From: Emergomyces orientalis
Taxonomy: Eukaryota; Ascomycota; Eurotiomycetes; Onygenales; Ajellomycetaceae
DNA: 64,000 nt
NCBI GenBank assembly: GCA_002110485.1
Contig: MOWL01000001.1
Location: forward strand, 496,001 to 560,000
Reading direction: 5' to 3'
The stretch's first letter is position 1, and the number at the start of each line of letters is the position of its first letter. Positions 34,384 to 46,420 of this stretch are shown in pieces. The translations under genes were made by a program, and so were the position numbers. The notes beneath the pieces are model-generated. The model did no database searches. It saw only the letters and a list, made by a program, of their open reading frames with translations, and had not been told where the DNA came from.

Positions 34384-36223
34384 ATGACTGAAGACATCGA
34401 GAAAATCGATAACGTGCCGTCTCCGGTCAGCGACCCTGGCGAGAAGAGCTCTCTTGACGAAGATGCCATGAAGCTTGCGGCCATGGGCTACAGCCAGGAC
34501 ATGAAGCGCAAGTTTTCGCTGCTGTCCTTGCTTGGAGTCGGCTTCTCTCTTACCAACTCGTGGTTCGGCATGTCTGCCTCCTTGATCACCGGCATTTCGT
34601 CTGGCGGGCCGTTGTTGGTTATGTATGGTATCCCGTGGATTGCATTCATTTCGAGCTGCGTCGCCATCACACTATCTGAACTGGCAAGTTCTATGCCCAA
34701 TGCCGGAGGCCAGTATTTCTGGGCAAACGAGCTGGCGTCCCCTAAATATGCTAACTTCGCGTCTTATCTGACTGGTTGGTTTGCGTGGATGGGGAGCATT
34801 TTCACATCTGCCAGTGTTGCTCTTGGATTGGCCTCTGCTGGCGTTGGAATGTGGCAGCTTGGACATCCTGACTTGTAAGAATTTCTCCCCTAATATAATA
34901 TAAAAATGCCCATTTCTCTACCCACGTTACCTGAGATCCCCGAAAGTTATGGAGATATACACATATATACACGCACTATCTCAGTGAACCAAAGCTAACT
35001 AGATACCACTTTAAAAAATACTTATAGCGTCATTGAGGCCTGGCACATTGTCGTCGCCTACCAAGTCATCAACGCTTGGTGCTTCCTCTTCAACTGCGTG
35101 GGCAAGCTACTCCCCAGAGTCGCAACAACAACCCTCTACCTCTCTCTCATTTCCTTCACTGTAATCATCATCACCGTCCCCTCCAAAGCCCCGACGCACC
35201 AGGATGCCAAATTCGTTTTTGCAACCTTCATCAACAACACAGGGTGGAAATCCGACGGCATCGCCTTCATTGTTGGCCTCATCAACCCCAACTGGGTCTT
35301 CGCCTGTCTCGACTCCGCCACCCACATGGCCGAGGAGGTTTCTAACCCCGAGCGGTCCATCCCCATCGCTATCTGCGGCACCGTCGCCATCGGCTTCACC
35401 ACCGCCTGGTTCTACTGCATGGCCATGTTCTTCAGTCTGAGCTCCTTCGAGACGCTCATCAGCACGCCCACCGCCGTGCCCATTCTCGAGCTCTTCCATC
35501 AGGCCCTGGGCAGCAAGGCGGGTGCCATCGCCCTAGAATCCCTGGTTCTCTGCACTGGCTTCGGGTGCCAAATTGCCTCCCATACATGGCAGTCTCGACT
35601 CTGCTGGTCCTTCGCCCGCGATCGCGGTCTCCCGTTCCACCAGTACCTATCCCAGATCCACCCCAAGCTCGACGTACCACTTATGGCGCACGCATTTAGC
35701 TGTTTCATAGTCGGCGCATTGGGACTACTCTACCTTGGTTCTTCCACCGCATTTAACAGCATGGTCACAGCCTGCATTGTCCTGCTGTACATCTCGTACG
35801 CTATCCCAATTACCGCGTTGCTCATCCGCGGCCGGAATAACATCAAGCATGGTCCGTTCTGGCTGGGAAATATTGGCCTTTGTGCGAATGTTATGGTTCT
35901 CTTGTGGACTGTGTTCACCGTAATTATGTATTCGTTCCCGTCGGTTTATCCTGTCAAGACTTCAAGTAAGTTTTTTTTTTTTTTTTTACTCCTATCCTCT
36001 AACCGCCCAAAACCATCATATCATCGCGCATTAGTATCACATGCCAGATAGCTAACTATTTTCGACTCCAGATATGAATTATGTTTCCGCTGTCTATTTC
36101 GTCGTTGTAGTCATCATCCTTTCCGACTGGTTCCTCCGTGGCCGACGAGATTACCGCGGCCAGGACCAACGCCACGAGGAGGTGGAAGAGATCCTAAACA
36201 GAAGACCAAGCGTTGTGCGATAG
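34384..36223 (+). CDS. APC-superfamily amino acid/choline-type permease
   Basis: Plasma-membrane transporter of small amino-containing compounds. I read join(34384..34874,35028..35965,36072..36223), 526 residues, all phases matching. A hydrophilic N-terminus of about 45 residues leads into roughly twelve membrane segments; the first holds SLLGVGFSLTNSWFG and a GISSGGP loop, followed by SELASSMPNAGGQYFWA. A later SATHMAEEVSNPERSIP block is typical of the family loop. The cytosolic tail is basic and acidic (RGRRDYRG to the end). Overall pattern is that of the ACT/GABA-permease and Hnm1-like choline carriers of fungi; the substrate cannot be decided from sequence alone. Confidence 0.87.
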
Positions 36224-37334
36224 AGAGAAGCAATCGATTATCTATTTGTTTGTTTGTTTGTTTGTTTGTTTATTTGTTGGTTAGCTTTCCCAATTTTTGC
36301 ACTGGTAGCTGTATGAAGTTACCAAATATACCCCCTATACTAGCCCAACCAAGTCGGGACATACATGGATACATGGATCGGAAGAGTGCGACTATATAGT
36401 GCCGCCCTACATGTAGATAGATATAAACACAAATACTCATGGACAACATATTTCTCTATTTAAAGAGGCTTGCTTTTTTTATATTTTTGTATCTTATAGT
36501 TCCAGAAAAGACTGTTAAAGGCATGAGGTACATGTTCCCCTATGTAATTGCATGTATATCTCGATGCGCTTGATGCTCACCTCATATATATAATACGCAG
36601 GTAGTTGACCATCTCTTTATCTATAAACACTCTACTCTATCGACAAGGGGGTCATACTTTTGAGTATATTGTATTCCGTAGTTGGAATATAGGTACGCCA
36701 CCAATAAGCATAAATAACCTCCTTCAGAGTCCCCCCATGTTTAAGGTTTGTTTAGGTTCCCCTGCCAAGCGATTGTTGACTGGGCTGCATACTTCAACCT
36801 CCACAAACCACTCATCCCCCACGACTGAACATAGTTGCCAAAGACTTTCCAACAACCAGTTATTATTCTCAATAATTAGTATTACACAATAGTTGGATTG
36901 CTTGACTTAGCTTCTCAATCGCACCCATACACTACCTGTGCATGGGCATATGTCCAGCCGTGTCTCAATCCTTGTCCAATTAGCCCAAACTCAAGCAAAC
37001 AACGACGAGCAATATCGGCAATCACAATAAACATTAGCACGCACATAACACAACCTCCAAACTCCCCCATTGATAAAGCTGACCAGGCCTCGAAACCCTC
37101 TAATTCATCATCTGCCGCTTCTCCCTCCCTCCCTCTCCCCCTCTGTTTTCCTGTTTCTACTCTTTAACTCTAAACCAGTATCACCATTTCCATCAGGATC
37201 TGAGAGAAAGGCCACCTCCTCTCTATAGCAGCGGAGGCCTTCGGAATTAATTAGTAACCTGGCTTCTTCCTGAGACCTGAGACGGGTGTTCAGACGACTG
37301 AAAAGCTCCCCACTTCTGCGCCCCATGCCCGGCC
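36224..37334. other. Intergenic with a TTTG microsatellite
   Basis: 3' region of the permease, then the promoter of the beta-glucosidase gene. A TGTT/TTTG tetranucleotide repeat lies at 36245-36270. No coding exon recognised. Confidence 0.55.
36245..36270. repeat. TTTG tetranucleotide microsatellite
   Basis: About six perfect units just after the permease stop codon. Confidence 0.9.
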
Positions 37335-40300
37335 ATGCCTTCTTCATCACCTCTAGACGCCAAACAGGAAACATCAGATAACATCAATGTCAACGAGAAG
37401 AATAACAGCAATGCTATCACGATAACATCAGCGAAATGGTGGACGTGGCGAAGGGTTTGGCTGCTGGTCATCTTTCCTCTCGCGATCGTTGTGTTAGTCT
37501 TAGTAATTGTCTTACCGGTGCTGGGGGTGAAGGGGTTACTAGGGGGGAAAAGTCAGAACTCGAAAGTAGATGGGCCTATGGTGGTGAAGACGAGAGATGG
37601 AGTGAGTTTCTTTTTTTTTTTTTTTTTTTTTTTTTTTTCTCGTATATTCCTGATAAACTCTTTTTGGTGGTCGTCATCCCGTTCAGTACTGCTCTTGCAT
37701 GTCTTTGTTTTTAAGAAGGAATTCATTGTGAGCTCTTGATGGATATCGGGAAATATATGCGACCATGAAAAGGGCTAATTCAAGCCTAATTTTTAGTTAT
37801 CAAAACCATGGTATCCATCTCCGCGAGGTGGAACCGCTGAAAGTTGGGCTGAAAGCTATGAGAAAGCCCAGCAGTTAGTAGGCAAGATGAGCCTTATTGA
37901 AAAGGTTAATGTCACTACAGGTGTTGGCTGGCAGATGGGGCTCTGCGTTGGAAACACTGGTACGTCGATATTTCACTATACTCGCTGCTTGGTAATTGGA
38001 AACGGCCGGCATTTAATTTCGTTTCTGCTCTTCTTTCTCCAATTCAGAGCACCATATTCCTGAAAATGATAATATATTGATCTATTACTGAGTTGCTTAG
38101 GTCCGGCTACTTCTGTGGGCTTTCCATCGCTTTGTCTACAAGACGGGCCCTTAGGCATTCGCTTTGCGGATAACATTTCTGCGTTTCCTGCTGGCGTTAC
38201 CGTCGGTGCAACGTGGAGTCATGATTTAATGTACAGGAGAGGATTTGCGCTGGGAAAAGAAGCGCGCCTCAAAGGAGTCAACGTCCTTCTTGGTCCAGCC
38301 ATGGGTCCTATTGGTGTCCTACCTGCAGGGGGGAGGAATTGGGAAGGCTTTGGTTCCGATCCCGTTCTCCAGGGAGTTGCAGCCGCAGAGACTATTCGCG
38401 GAATTCAGGATAATGGAGTAATAGCGACCGCAAAACACTACGTGCTCAATGAACAAGAGCATTATCGCCAGGCAAGTGAATGGGGGATACCCAGTGCGAT
38501 GTCTTCCAATATTGACGATCGCTCACTGCGGGAGGTGTACGTGTGGCCATTTGCGGAAAGCGTACGGGCGGGCGTCGCGAGTGTGATGTGTGCATATCAG
38601 ATGTTGAATAATTCCTACGCCTGCCAGAACAGTTTGATTTTAAACGGCATTCTCAAAGATGAACTCGGATTTCAGGGTTTTGTCCAGTCGGACTGGTTGG
38701 CGCAAAGGAGTGGAGTTGCCAGCACCCTTGCTGGTTTGGATGTGTCGATGCCTGGGGATGGCTTGGGATGGGCTGACGGCATCTCCTTGTGGGGGAGTAA
38801 TTTGACGCGAGCTGTTCTGAATACATCTGTGCCAATAGATCGATTGAATGACATGGCAACGAGGGTGGTAGCCTCCTGGTACCAGTTGAAACAGGATTCC
38901 TGGCCGAAGCCGCCTCCGGACGGGGACGGCGGGCCAAACTTTTCGTCCTGGACCCGTGACGAATTCGGCCGATTGCATCAAGGTAGCCCCGATGATGATG
39001 CTGAAGGGGTAGTGAACCAATTTATCAATGCGCAAGGCGAGGGTTATGATGCCCACAGCTCACTTGCTCGTGAGATTGCAGCTGAAGGGACGATTTTGTT
39101 GAAAAATGACAACGGTTTCCTCCCGCTTTCAAGGGACGGTCCTAAAATATCGAATAATAAGTATCGCATCGGTATTTACGGAGAGGATGCCGGTGCCGGT
39201 GACGGGCCAAACACTTGTGAGAACAGAGCCTGTAATCAAGGGACGCTGGGATCAGGTTGGGGTAGCGGAGCTGTGGACTTCCCCTACCTGAAAACGCCAT
39301 GGAAAGCACTAAGTAGAGCTTTCAACAACCAGTCAACAACGGTATCCGGTTACTTGACTAACTCCCGTATTCCACCAGAGAATATGCATGATAATGACCT
39401 GTGTCTTGTTTTCGCGAATGCGGACTCTGGAGAAGGGTTTGCATCCTCGGAAGGCATCCACGGTGATAGGAATGACCTCTTTCTGCAAAAAGGTTCAGAT
39501 AACCTTGTCTCTCGAGTGGCAACAGAGTGTGGTGGTGGAAATGGCAGCACTGTAGTGGTTATCCACTCCGTTGGGCCTGTGATTGTTGAGTCTTGGATTG
39601 ACCTTCCAGGAGTTAAAGCTGTCCTTCTAGCGAACTTACCTGGAGAGGAAAGCGGAAACGCGCTTGTTGACGTTTTATTTGGTGATGTGGACGCAAGCGG
39701 TAGACTGCCATATACCATGGGTAAAAATCTTACCGATTATGGGCCTGAAGCTGGAGTCCTCTACGAATCCGATGATCCTATTCCACAGAAGGATTTCTCG
39801 CATGGCCTCTACATCGACTACCGCTACTTCGACGCTCATAACCTAACGCCGCGATACGAATTCGGTTACGGACTGTCATATACGACCTTCAACCTATCCA
39901 ACCTAATCCTCACATCTTTGAAAGCCAAATCCCCACTCCCATCTCCCAGGCCAAAAGAAAGGCCTCCACCATCCTACAATGCCACAATCCCTGATGCTGA
40001 ATCCACCTTATTCCCAGAGGGATTCAGGATCCTAACTAAATACATATACCCGTACATATCGTCTGTAGACGACATTCAAAGGGAACCCTTATATGAATAT
40101 CCCAGGGGATACGACGAAAACCAGCCAGCCTCCCCCGCTGGAGGCGGCGAAGGCGGCAACCCATCCCTCTTCGAGCCGTTCGTCACCGTAAATGTCACCG
40201 TCAGGAACACAGGCACTCGTGTCGGGAAGGAGGTTGTACAAGTCTATGTTTCGTTCCCAGACAATGTCATCGATGAGCCTATACTCAACAATAGTAGTAG

Positions 40301-40562
40301 CAGCAACAACACCAGCACCAACAGCACCAGCGGCCCGACTAACAGCTCCAGGCCAATAGATTTCCCCCTCCGCGTGCTCCGCAATTTCCAAAAGATAGAG
40401 GTGCAGCCGGGCCAAGATGTGAATGTGCACTTGTCGCTCACGCGTAAGGATCTGAGTTACTGGAGTGTCGTGAATCAGAATTGGATTATGCCCGTTGCGG
40501 GAAAATTTAGAATATGGGTGGGGAGGAGTTCGAGGGATTTGCCGCTCATGAAGGAGTATTGA
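37335..40562 (+). CDS. GH3 beta-glucosidase, type II membrane protein
   Basis: Hydrolyses terminal beta-D-glucosyl residues, here with the catalytic part outside the cell. I read join(37335..37601,37797..37959,38101..40562), 963 residues. A hydrophilic, Lys/Asn-rich cytosolic start is followed by WRRVWLL and one long hydrophobic segment (about residues 43-68) without a cleavage motif, so the protein is probably a signal anchor. The GH3 N-terminal barrel shows LQDGPLGIRF, AKHYVLNEQEHYR and the nucleophile Asp in FVQSDW. The alpha/beta sandwich has GTILLKNDNGFLPL, and a FnIII-like domain closes the protein. Domain order agrees with the Aspergillus bglE-type enzymes. An Asn/Ser/Thr-rich insert (near 40290-40350) is unusual. 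Confidence 0.9.
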
Positions 40563-41265
40563 TTGAAATGATTATTGGCGTTTTAATATAATACTCGTGT
40601 TGGCTGGCCACATGCACACGGGGCGGTGGGGTATGTTATGTATGTTATATGGTATGTATAGATAGATAAATTGCCTGTCTAGCTAGCCTATCGATGATTG
40701 TAGTAATGAATAATGAATGTTAATCCTACATACGGAGGTGGAGTAACAAGTTGAGTGAGGAAAGAGAGAGTGCTCCTATTTTTGACTCGTTGGCGTCGTC
40801 CGTCTACCGTCTTCATCATCGATCGCTCTGTGGTTGTTGGTTGGTTGATTGTTATCGCTCGCTCGCTGTGTCTGATAAGATTGATTCTAATTATGATATG
40901 TATGCCCTCCTCCCTCCCTCATCATCCATCCACCACAATCAAGAAATAGAACTGAATGAATGAATGCCATTTTCATTCGTCCATCCATCCATTCATTCAC
41001 TCATAATGAGCAGCAAGTAGTAAGTAGGTAGTAGCAAAGCATCAGCAAGCAGGCAGCAGACACACGCACACTAACAGAGAGAGAGAAATAGTAGTAGAAT
41101 TAAATAAAACAATAAAAATAATAATTCAGAAGGAAATCAACAAGAAAGAATGCGAATTAAAATATACAGACAGACAGGACAAACAGACATACAACAAACA
41201 AGCAAGCAGGCAGGTAAAATTAAAATTAAAAATTAAAAAAGAGAGACCAATGTGGTTATTTCAAC
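40563..41265. other. Intergenic, short-tandem-repeat rich
   Basis: Contains many short imperfect tandem motifs (AATG, CATC/CATT, GTAG, AGCAGG, CAGACAGA). No coding exon recognised. Confidence 0.6.
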
Positions 41266-41406
41266 TAGACCAAGTGGGATTCGAACCCACGACCCCCGCA
41301 TCACTGAGGAATAAGTCATATGAGTTCAGGCCACACCAAAACAAGCGTTCTGGGCACTACTGAGAATCATATAAGAACGGAACGCTAACCACTGCGTCAC
41401 TGGTCT
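41266..41406 (-). tRNA. tRNA-Ile (anticodon UAU) with a 68-base intron
   Basis: On the minus strand the acceptor stem AGACCAG pairs with TTGGTCT (one wobble), the D stem is ACGC/GCGT around a GG-containing loop, and the T arm is GTGGG-TTCGAAT-CCCAC with discriminator A. The anticodon stem begins CCG and closes with CGG; the loop CTTATA places TAT at positions 34-36, followed by an intron after position 37. A long intron is usual for eukaryotic tRNA-Ile(UAU). The T-T juxtaposition at 31-39 is slightly atypical. Confidence 0.8.
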
Positions 41407-42399
41407 AATGTTTAGCCCTACTGAGAGCCCGGAACGCTTTTATGCAAGTGGCGGTGGCAATGGCAATAGCTCGGCTGGATCCCTTGGCGGCGGAGATTGT
41501 TGACATGGACCTAAAATACCAACACACAATCCTGTTACAGAAATAAGTAGTATTCAAACAAGATACTATTTGATTATTAACAAACATCTTTAGAAATAAA
41601 TTATCCTCTTTTTGGCAGCTTCCTGGCCGAATAGATTATTTGCCTATGTAATTTATCGATCATAAATTGGTTGATATTTAATCGACCCACATGGCCTGAA
41701 TGCTGTCCGTCCCGCCTGCTGATTAAAAGTTATTTTCCGACCTAGGTAGGAAGCCGCTATATTAAACAAAAGCAGGCGGCAATACGCTCGGGTGAGCAAA
41801 GAAAAGTAAATATCATGCATGTAGCGAACGAACTTCTTGGGTGGCTAGAGGAGTTCCAAACGTCCGCCAAATTGATGTCCTGCATAATTGTCACGATTTT
41901 GGCCAGATATGCTGTTATTTAATTGGCCTGGAATGTGCCAGTTATCGTAGTTCTATGACCGTTTTCAACGCGTTTTGAACTGCTGAGCAACATCATACGT
42001 AATAGACAGGCAGTGGAGTGGGTGACCTGGTGATTTAGCTGAGTAGGTAGGACATTTAGTTGGACGCTTTTAAGAGGGCTCCATCAAATATCCCCATAGA
42101 TCAACCAACTTTCCATATCTCATGCACAAAGACAACATCTCATCTGCAGTAATTAGTACAAATGGTTTCATGTAGCTCCATCGCAGAGTAAAGCAATTGC
42201 CAATATGGCTTCCATCCCGATTGCCGCCCGAAACACTATGGTTGAATAGATATGAAACTCACATGTTTTTGAAAGCTGCTCTACCGCGCGCGGCAACTTA
42301 TATACCCTCCCTCCTCTGTCAGAACAGATGACAGATTATCACTTCTTCCTCAGGCAAGGCTTACATACGGGTAGGTATCATAAAATAATTCGTGATGGC
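41407..42399. other. Intergenic, no recognised gene
   Basis: AT-rich; no coding exon or clear repeat recognised. Confidence 0.5.
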
Positions 42400-43415
42400 T
42401 CAGTGCTCCCTGGCTTCATATAATTCCAGCTGAGTGCGTATATTTCCCATAAGCCCAAGAAATCCCCTGAGGCATTCCCTACGGTCGTCCTGCTCAAGTA
42501 GCTCGTATGGATCGGATCTGAGGAACATGAGAGTGTCTCTGGGGACACTTCGACGTATCAAATCTTCTAAATATTCCCGAGACGCCACTCCCTTGTTGAA
42601 TTGAAGGGTGGTTCCTTTCATGCTGGCAACGAACCCATTGTGGGAGCCCAAGGCATGGTTTCGTTCGTACTTCAGGATTATCTGGAGAAGAAGGTAAGGC
42701 AATATCTCTTCTGCAGAACATAGGCCATCAGAGCCTTCTCTACTCTGAGCTTGTCAGCTGTGGTTTCGTCCCTTCAATGGCTGTTACCATAACTTACAAT
42801 GAAGATCGTAAGCGGCAGATCCATGTCCGGTGGGCGATAGTATGTTCCAACACCAGTAAGCTTGCCACGGACTTTTAATGAAGGTAAATAGAATAAGGTT
42901 GTCGAGCCGCTGTAGCGGCTATTACTGTTGTTGACACTGAATATCAGCTTGTCTGGAATATTCTCCTACTGCCCAAAAAAAGCTTACAGATATTTAGGAC
43001 GAACAACCTTGATAAACTCATATGCTATATCGTCCATTTCCCTCTGAGCAGAACGTCCATGTTTAAATGCGCCCTGAGCAACACAGATGTCTTCAAAGGC
43101 CCTGTGAAACTGATTGCCAAAATAAAAATGGTCCAACAGGCCTCTGTGAAGAAGCTGCTCTTTGGTAGGCTGGGCAAAGTCCTTTGCCAAAGTTTCAAAA
43201 CCTAAATAACCCTCTCAGTTCAACAAATTCTACATAATAGAGGTGAGTCTACCAGTACATGGATCATCATCCTTGGGAAGATGTGTGTCGCCAACTATAG
43301 CTGCCACATGAACGCTGTCATGCGGCTCGATACGTAATCCAAACAAGTGCTCCAAGGACCACTTTCTTGGCGAAATAAAAAGTCTTAGGACGTTTATATG
43401 TGAGCCAGGCTCCAT
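42400..43415 (-). CDS. Uncharacterised protein, four exons
   Basis: I do not recognise the family. I read complement(join(42400..42744,42798..42936,42988..43201,43253..43415)), at least 286 residues. Three introns of 53, 51 and 51 bases, each GT..AG with matching phase, restore one frame, which argues for a working gene. The 5' end is uncertain: the frame is open upstream of the ATG at 43415, and a neighbouring frame (43318-43521) also looks coding-like, so an upstream exon or a frameshift is possible. The protein is mixed hydrophilic, with EHLFGLRIEPHDSVHVAAIVGD near the start, a His/Phe-rich stretch (about residues 75-100) and a helical C-terminus. No signal peptide or membrane segment. Divergent to the next gene and inside a segment bounded by two tRNA genes. 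Confidence 0.55.
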
Positions 43416-44857
43416 GATTTTGCTCAAAAGCCCGATATCGCATGAAGGGAGTGATTGAAATGTTGACAACCTCTGGAAAACTGACAGAGGTGTGACGCTT
43501 CAAGCTCGGGAATGACCTCATCTATGTTGAATGACATAACTAATCATTGAGTCATGTGACATGTGACTGTCTTCAACGCCGAGGAGCAACAGTCTTGAAC
43601 TCCCGAATAAGTCTCCTGGTCCCAATTATACGGATGCATGCACGAATCCCCACCAGCAACAGTTTTATGACAGCGGCAGCCTGCGAAACCATGGCCGGCC
43701 CTTTTTCGGACATCACCTAGGTCGGTAGAAGTAGACAATCTGCTGATGGCTCGAGAACCCCCCTACACTCGATATATGATTCCGGGTCGGCGCACTGAGC
43801 CATTGGGTGACCTCAGGCAGCTGTCTGAGTTGAACCCGTTGTGAAATAGGAATCTACTGTTCTTCGCACCACCGCTAACCCTGAATTTCACAGTGTCATT
43901 GCAATCTGGTCGCTGGCTAAACTAGCGGAACGGAGTGACTGCTGTTGCCCTCCCCTGTAAGGGAATCAGTGGTTCGTTTTATTCAATGTTGTTGCCTACA
44001 TTTTCAACGTGAAATCCATATCCCTCCTTCATTCTATTACCCATCGCCGAAATCACTGGCCCATTCATTACTTGCTGCCCTGTGTCGCCTTGTGGTGATC
44101 CCTTCGTCTCGGCTCTGAGTAGCTAAAAGGGCTGTAATCGAACTACATCATAGATATTGGCAGGCCATCCCACTTCTTTCCGCAGATGACTCCCCTCAAA
44201 TAAGCCTATAGGGTACTATAGGCAATTCCATTCTATTCCCATTCCAAATTTTACCTTCTTTTCTTATTTCAAATATCATCTCCTGGGAGTCTAGTAACCC
44301 ATATTCTTCATCTGAATACATGGAGGTTACACGTAATCACCGGTGTATGTTTGCATCTTTATATCTATTGGATCCCTCAAGCGAGCTCCAATACTACCAT
44401 TTGCTTGAGAAGCAATTCAGCTTATCTTCGGAACTCTTTTTTGGCGTGGACATATTAAGGAGTTGAAGTCATCACAGTAGAGAAGAACACTGGGGTGCAA
44501 ACAAACTGGCTTACTGCTGAAGTCTTCCATCTTCTCAGAAGAGGTTGAGAATAGTATTTTGTCTACTTTCAAAATGATCCTTTTATTCCAACATGGAGGG
44601 AGACGGTTGAGTAGACGAAGCCACTTGACTGCGTTGGCGCACAGTTGCCCATAGCATTTCCTGGGCAACAAAAATGTCCACCTTTCATTCGGAATCAATT
44701 CACTCTGTCGAACCTCTCCTTGCTACGGTGTTATTCTCTCTGGGCAATATGACCTCCCAACGCACAACAACAATAAGATCAAGGTTACAACATCTCTATC
44801 GCCTTCTGCTTTATTAAGTTTTCATCCACCCCCAGCTACTGGAAATATTTCGCTTTC
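43416..44857. other. Divergent intergenic region
   Basis: 1.4 kb between the two uncharacterised genes. Short frames only. May include a further 5' exon of the minus-strand gene (up to about 43525). Confidence 0.5.
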
Positions 44858-46132
44858 ATGAAATTTAGGCCTACTCTACTTGAGCAGGCGGCCGCGATTT
44901 CGGAAGATTTAGGGGGTAATGCGTCAGACCTAACAGGTAGTTTTCTGTACGTTTCAGCCTCTCGATGGGATGCCCAGCATCTGCAAGCTCTCCGGGTAGT
45001 TGCTTTCGACAATATGAACGCCATAAGATTGGTACCTGAGCGCTGGATGCCGCATACAAATTCCAAAGGTCAGTTCTTCCCCGCCAAATTCTAAGGCTGC
45101 TGGATAAGCTCATAATCTTTAGTCTATAGGGAGCTAAAGCAAGACCTCTAAGTACCTTCACGCCATGATATACGCCATTTTTATACGATTATGGATGAGT
45201 ACACCAATAACGTTTTCGCGAAATTCTTCAGCCACATGAGTGATGCAATGATAAAGATAGAGAACAAGCTGGAACTTCTTACCCAGAATCAGAGCGTCGC
45301 ACCAGAGGATATTTCAGAATCAGATTCAGATTCAGATTCAGAGTCTAGCGAAGAAGATGAGCCAGAAATGATATCGAGATTGGCACTCCAAGAATTGGTT
45401 GATGTCGTGGCGCGGAAACTCTATAAAGTTGATGCGCCATATCAAGTCAAAGTGTACGCAAAATGATTTTACTATTCTCTTTACAAAAGTTAATTAAGTG
45501 CTTCGTAAGGCATTACGATGATATGCCCATGAAATTGTATCTTGGCCGCGACCAGGATCGGCCACATCTTCGAGCAGCCCACAATGACGGTAGTCTTGTC
45601 CTTTCCACACCGCAGAAGGAAGGAACCATCCCCCTTGTTTCATTCGAGGTAAGTTTTAATATCATCACCAAAATGATTCTTCTCAATGCATGACTTAACA
45701 CTAATGAATACGAAGAACAAACGAAGGCATGCCGGTGGAATCCACCATTACACCCGCCAGCCGGAAGATTACAACCCAAAAACTCTTGCCCAGGAGGTAG
45801 CAGAGCTCCTGGGTCAAGCTCTTGCTGGGTATCGCGCGGAAGGGTCAAAGGAGGAAGACCAAGAAGCATATGTCCTCACAATCCACGGGACACAGCTGCG
45901 CCTCGTAGCCGGATACTTCACTAAGGAGTACCTGAGCTACGTACAATCTCCAACTTTGCCCGTCGATCAACACCTCTACGTCAGACGCTCCAGGTTTTAC
46001 GAATTGAAGGACCCGGCAGATAGACTCGAGGCCCTGAAGCTTATTATTGGGCTTTGTAGGTATGTCATGAGCGGGTATGCTGTCATGGAGCAAACGAAAC
46101 GAGTTGCAACGGAGCTGCGAAAGCACCTATAG
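44858..46132 (+). CDS. Uncharacterised fungal protein, possible PD-(D/E)XK nuclease fold
   Basis: I read join(44858..45068,45153..45451,45499..45648,45716..46132), 358 residues, all phases matching. The N-terminal part (about 1-90) is compact and holds YVSASRWDAQHLQALRVV. Around residues 120-140 is an acidic Ser/Asp/Glu run (ESDSDSDSDSESSEEDE). The C-terminal 190 residues look like the conserved domain: SLVLSTPQKEGTIPLVSFENKR, then a helix (TLAQEVAELLGQALAGYR), a strand YVLTIHGTQLRLVAGYF, and a helical end. A strand closing with E-x-K followed by a helix and two strands is the layout of PD-(D/E)XK nucleases, but the first acidic residue is not certain. I recall related hypothetical proteins from other fungi, without a known function. 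No targeting signal is seen. Confidence 0.72.
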
Positions 46133-46325
46133 GTGAACTTAACTTAAGAAAGCTGTCGACACGGCTAGGCGGCTGGGGGACTCGCAAGTGAGCATTTCAG
46201 CTTTCGCCTCTATTACCTTTACAAGAGATATTGTTGCACGGCAGTTCAAGGATATAGGTTTTCATTTTTCGGCCACGACCATCTGTTAGTTTCAAGTTAT
46301 TCCTTATTTAGAATGATTCATTCGT

Positions 46326-46420
46326 CCGCTGGTCGTCTAGTTGGTTTATGGCACTGGACTGTAATATCATTTAAAAAATCTGCTATCCAGGTGTCGTCGG
46401 TTCGACTCCGACCCAGCGGA
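46326..46420 (+). tRNA. tRNA-Tyr (anticodon GUA) with a 20-base intron
   Basis: Acceptor stem CCGCTGG/CCAGCGG with the C1-G72 pair typical of eukaryotic tRNA-Tyr and discriminator A; D arm with GG in the loop; anticodon stem CTGGA/TCCAG; loop CTGTAA with GTA at 46361-46363; T arm GTCGG-TTCGACT-CCGAC. The intron follows position 37, as in all known nuclear tRNA-Tyr genes. A T-run for polymerase III termination follows at 46425. Confidence 0.92.

Noticed and set aside
35107..35708. Minus-strand frames opposite the permease
   Set aside because: Antisense shadows of a membrane-protein exon.
36245..41200. Tandem short repeats as a CRISPR-like array
   Set aside because: Units are 2-4 bases without spacers; these are eukaryotic microsatellites.
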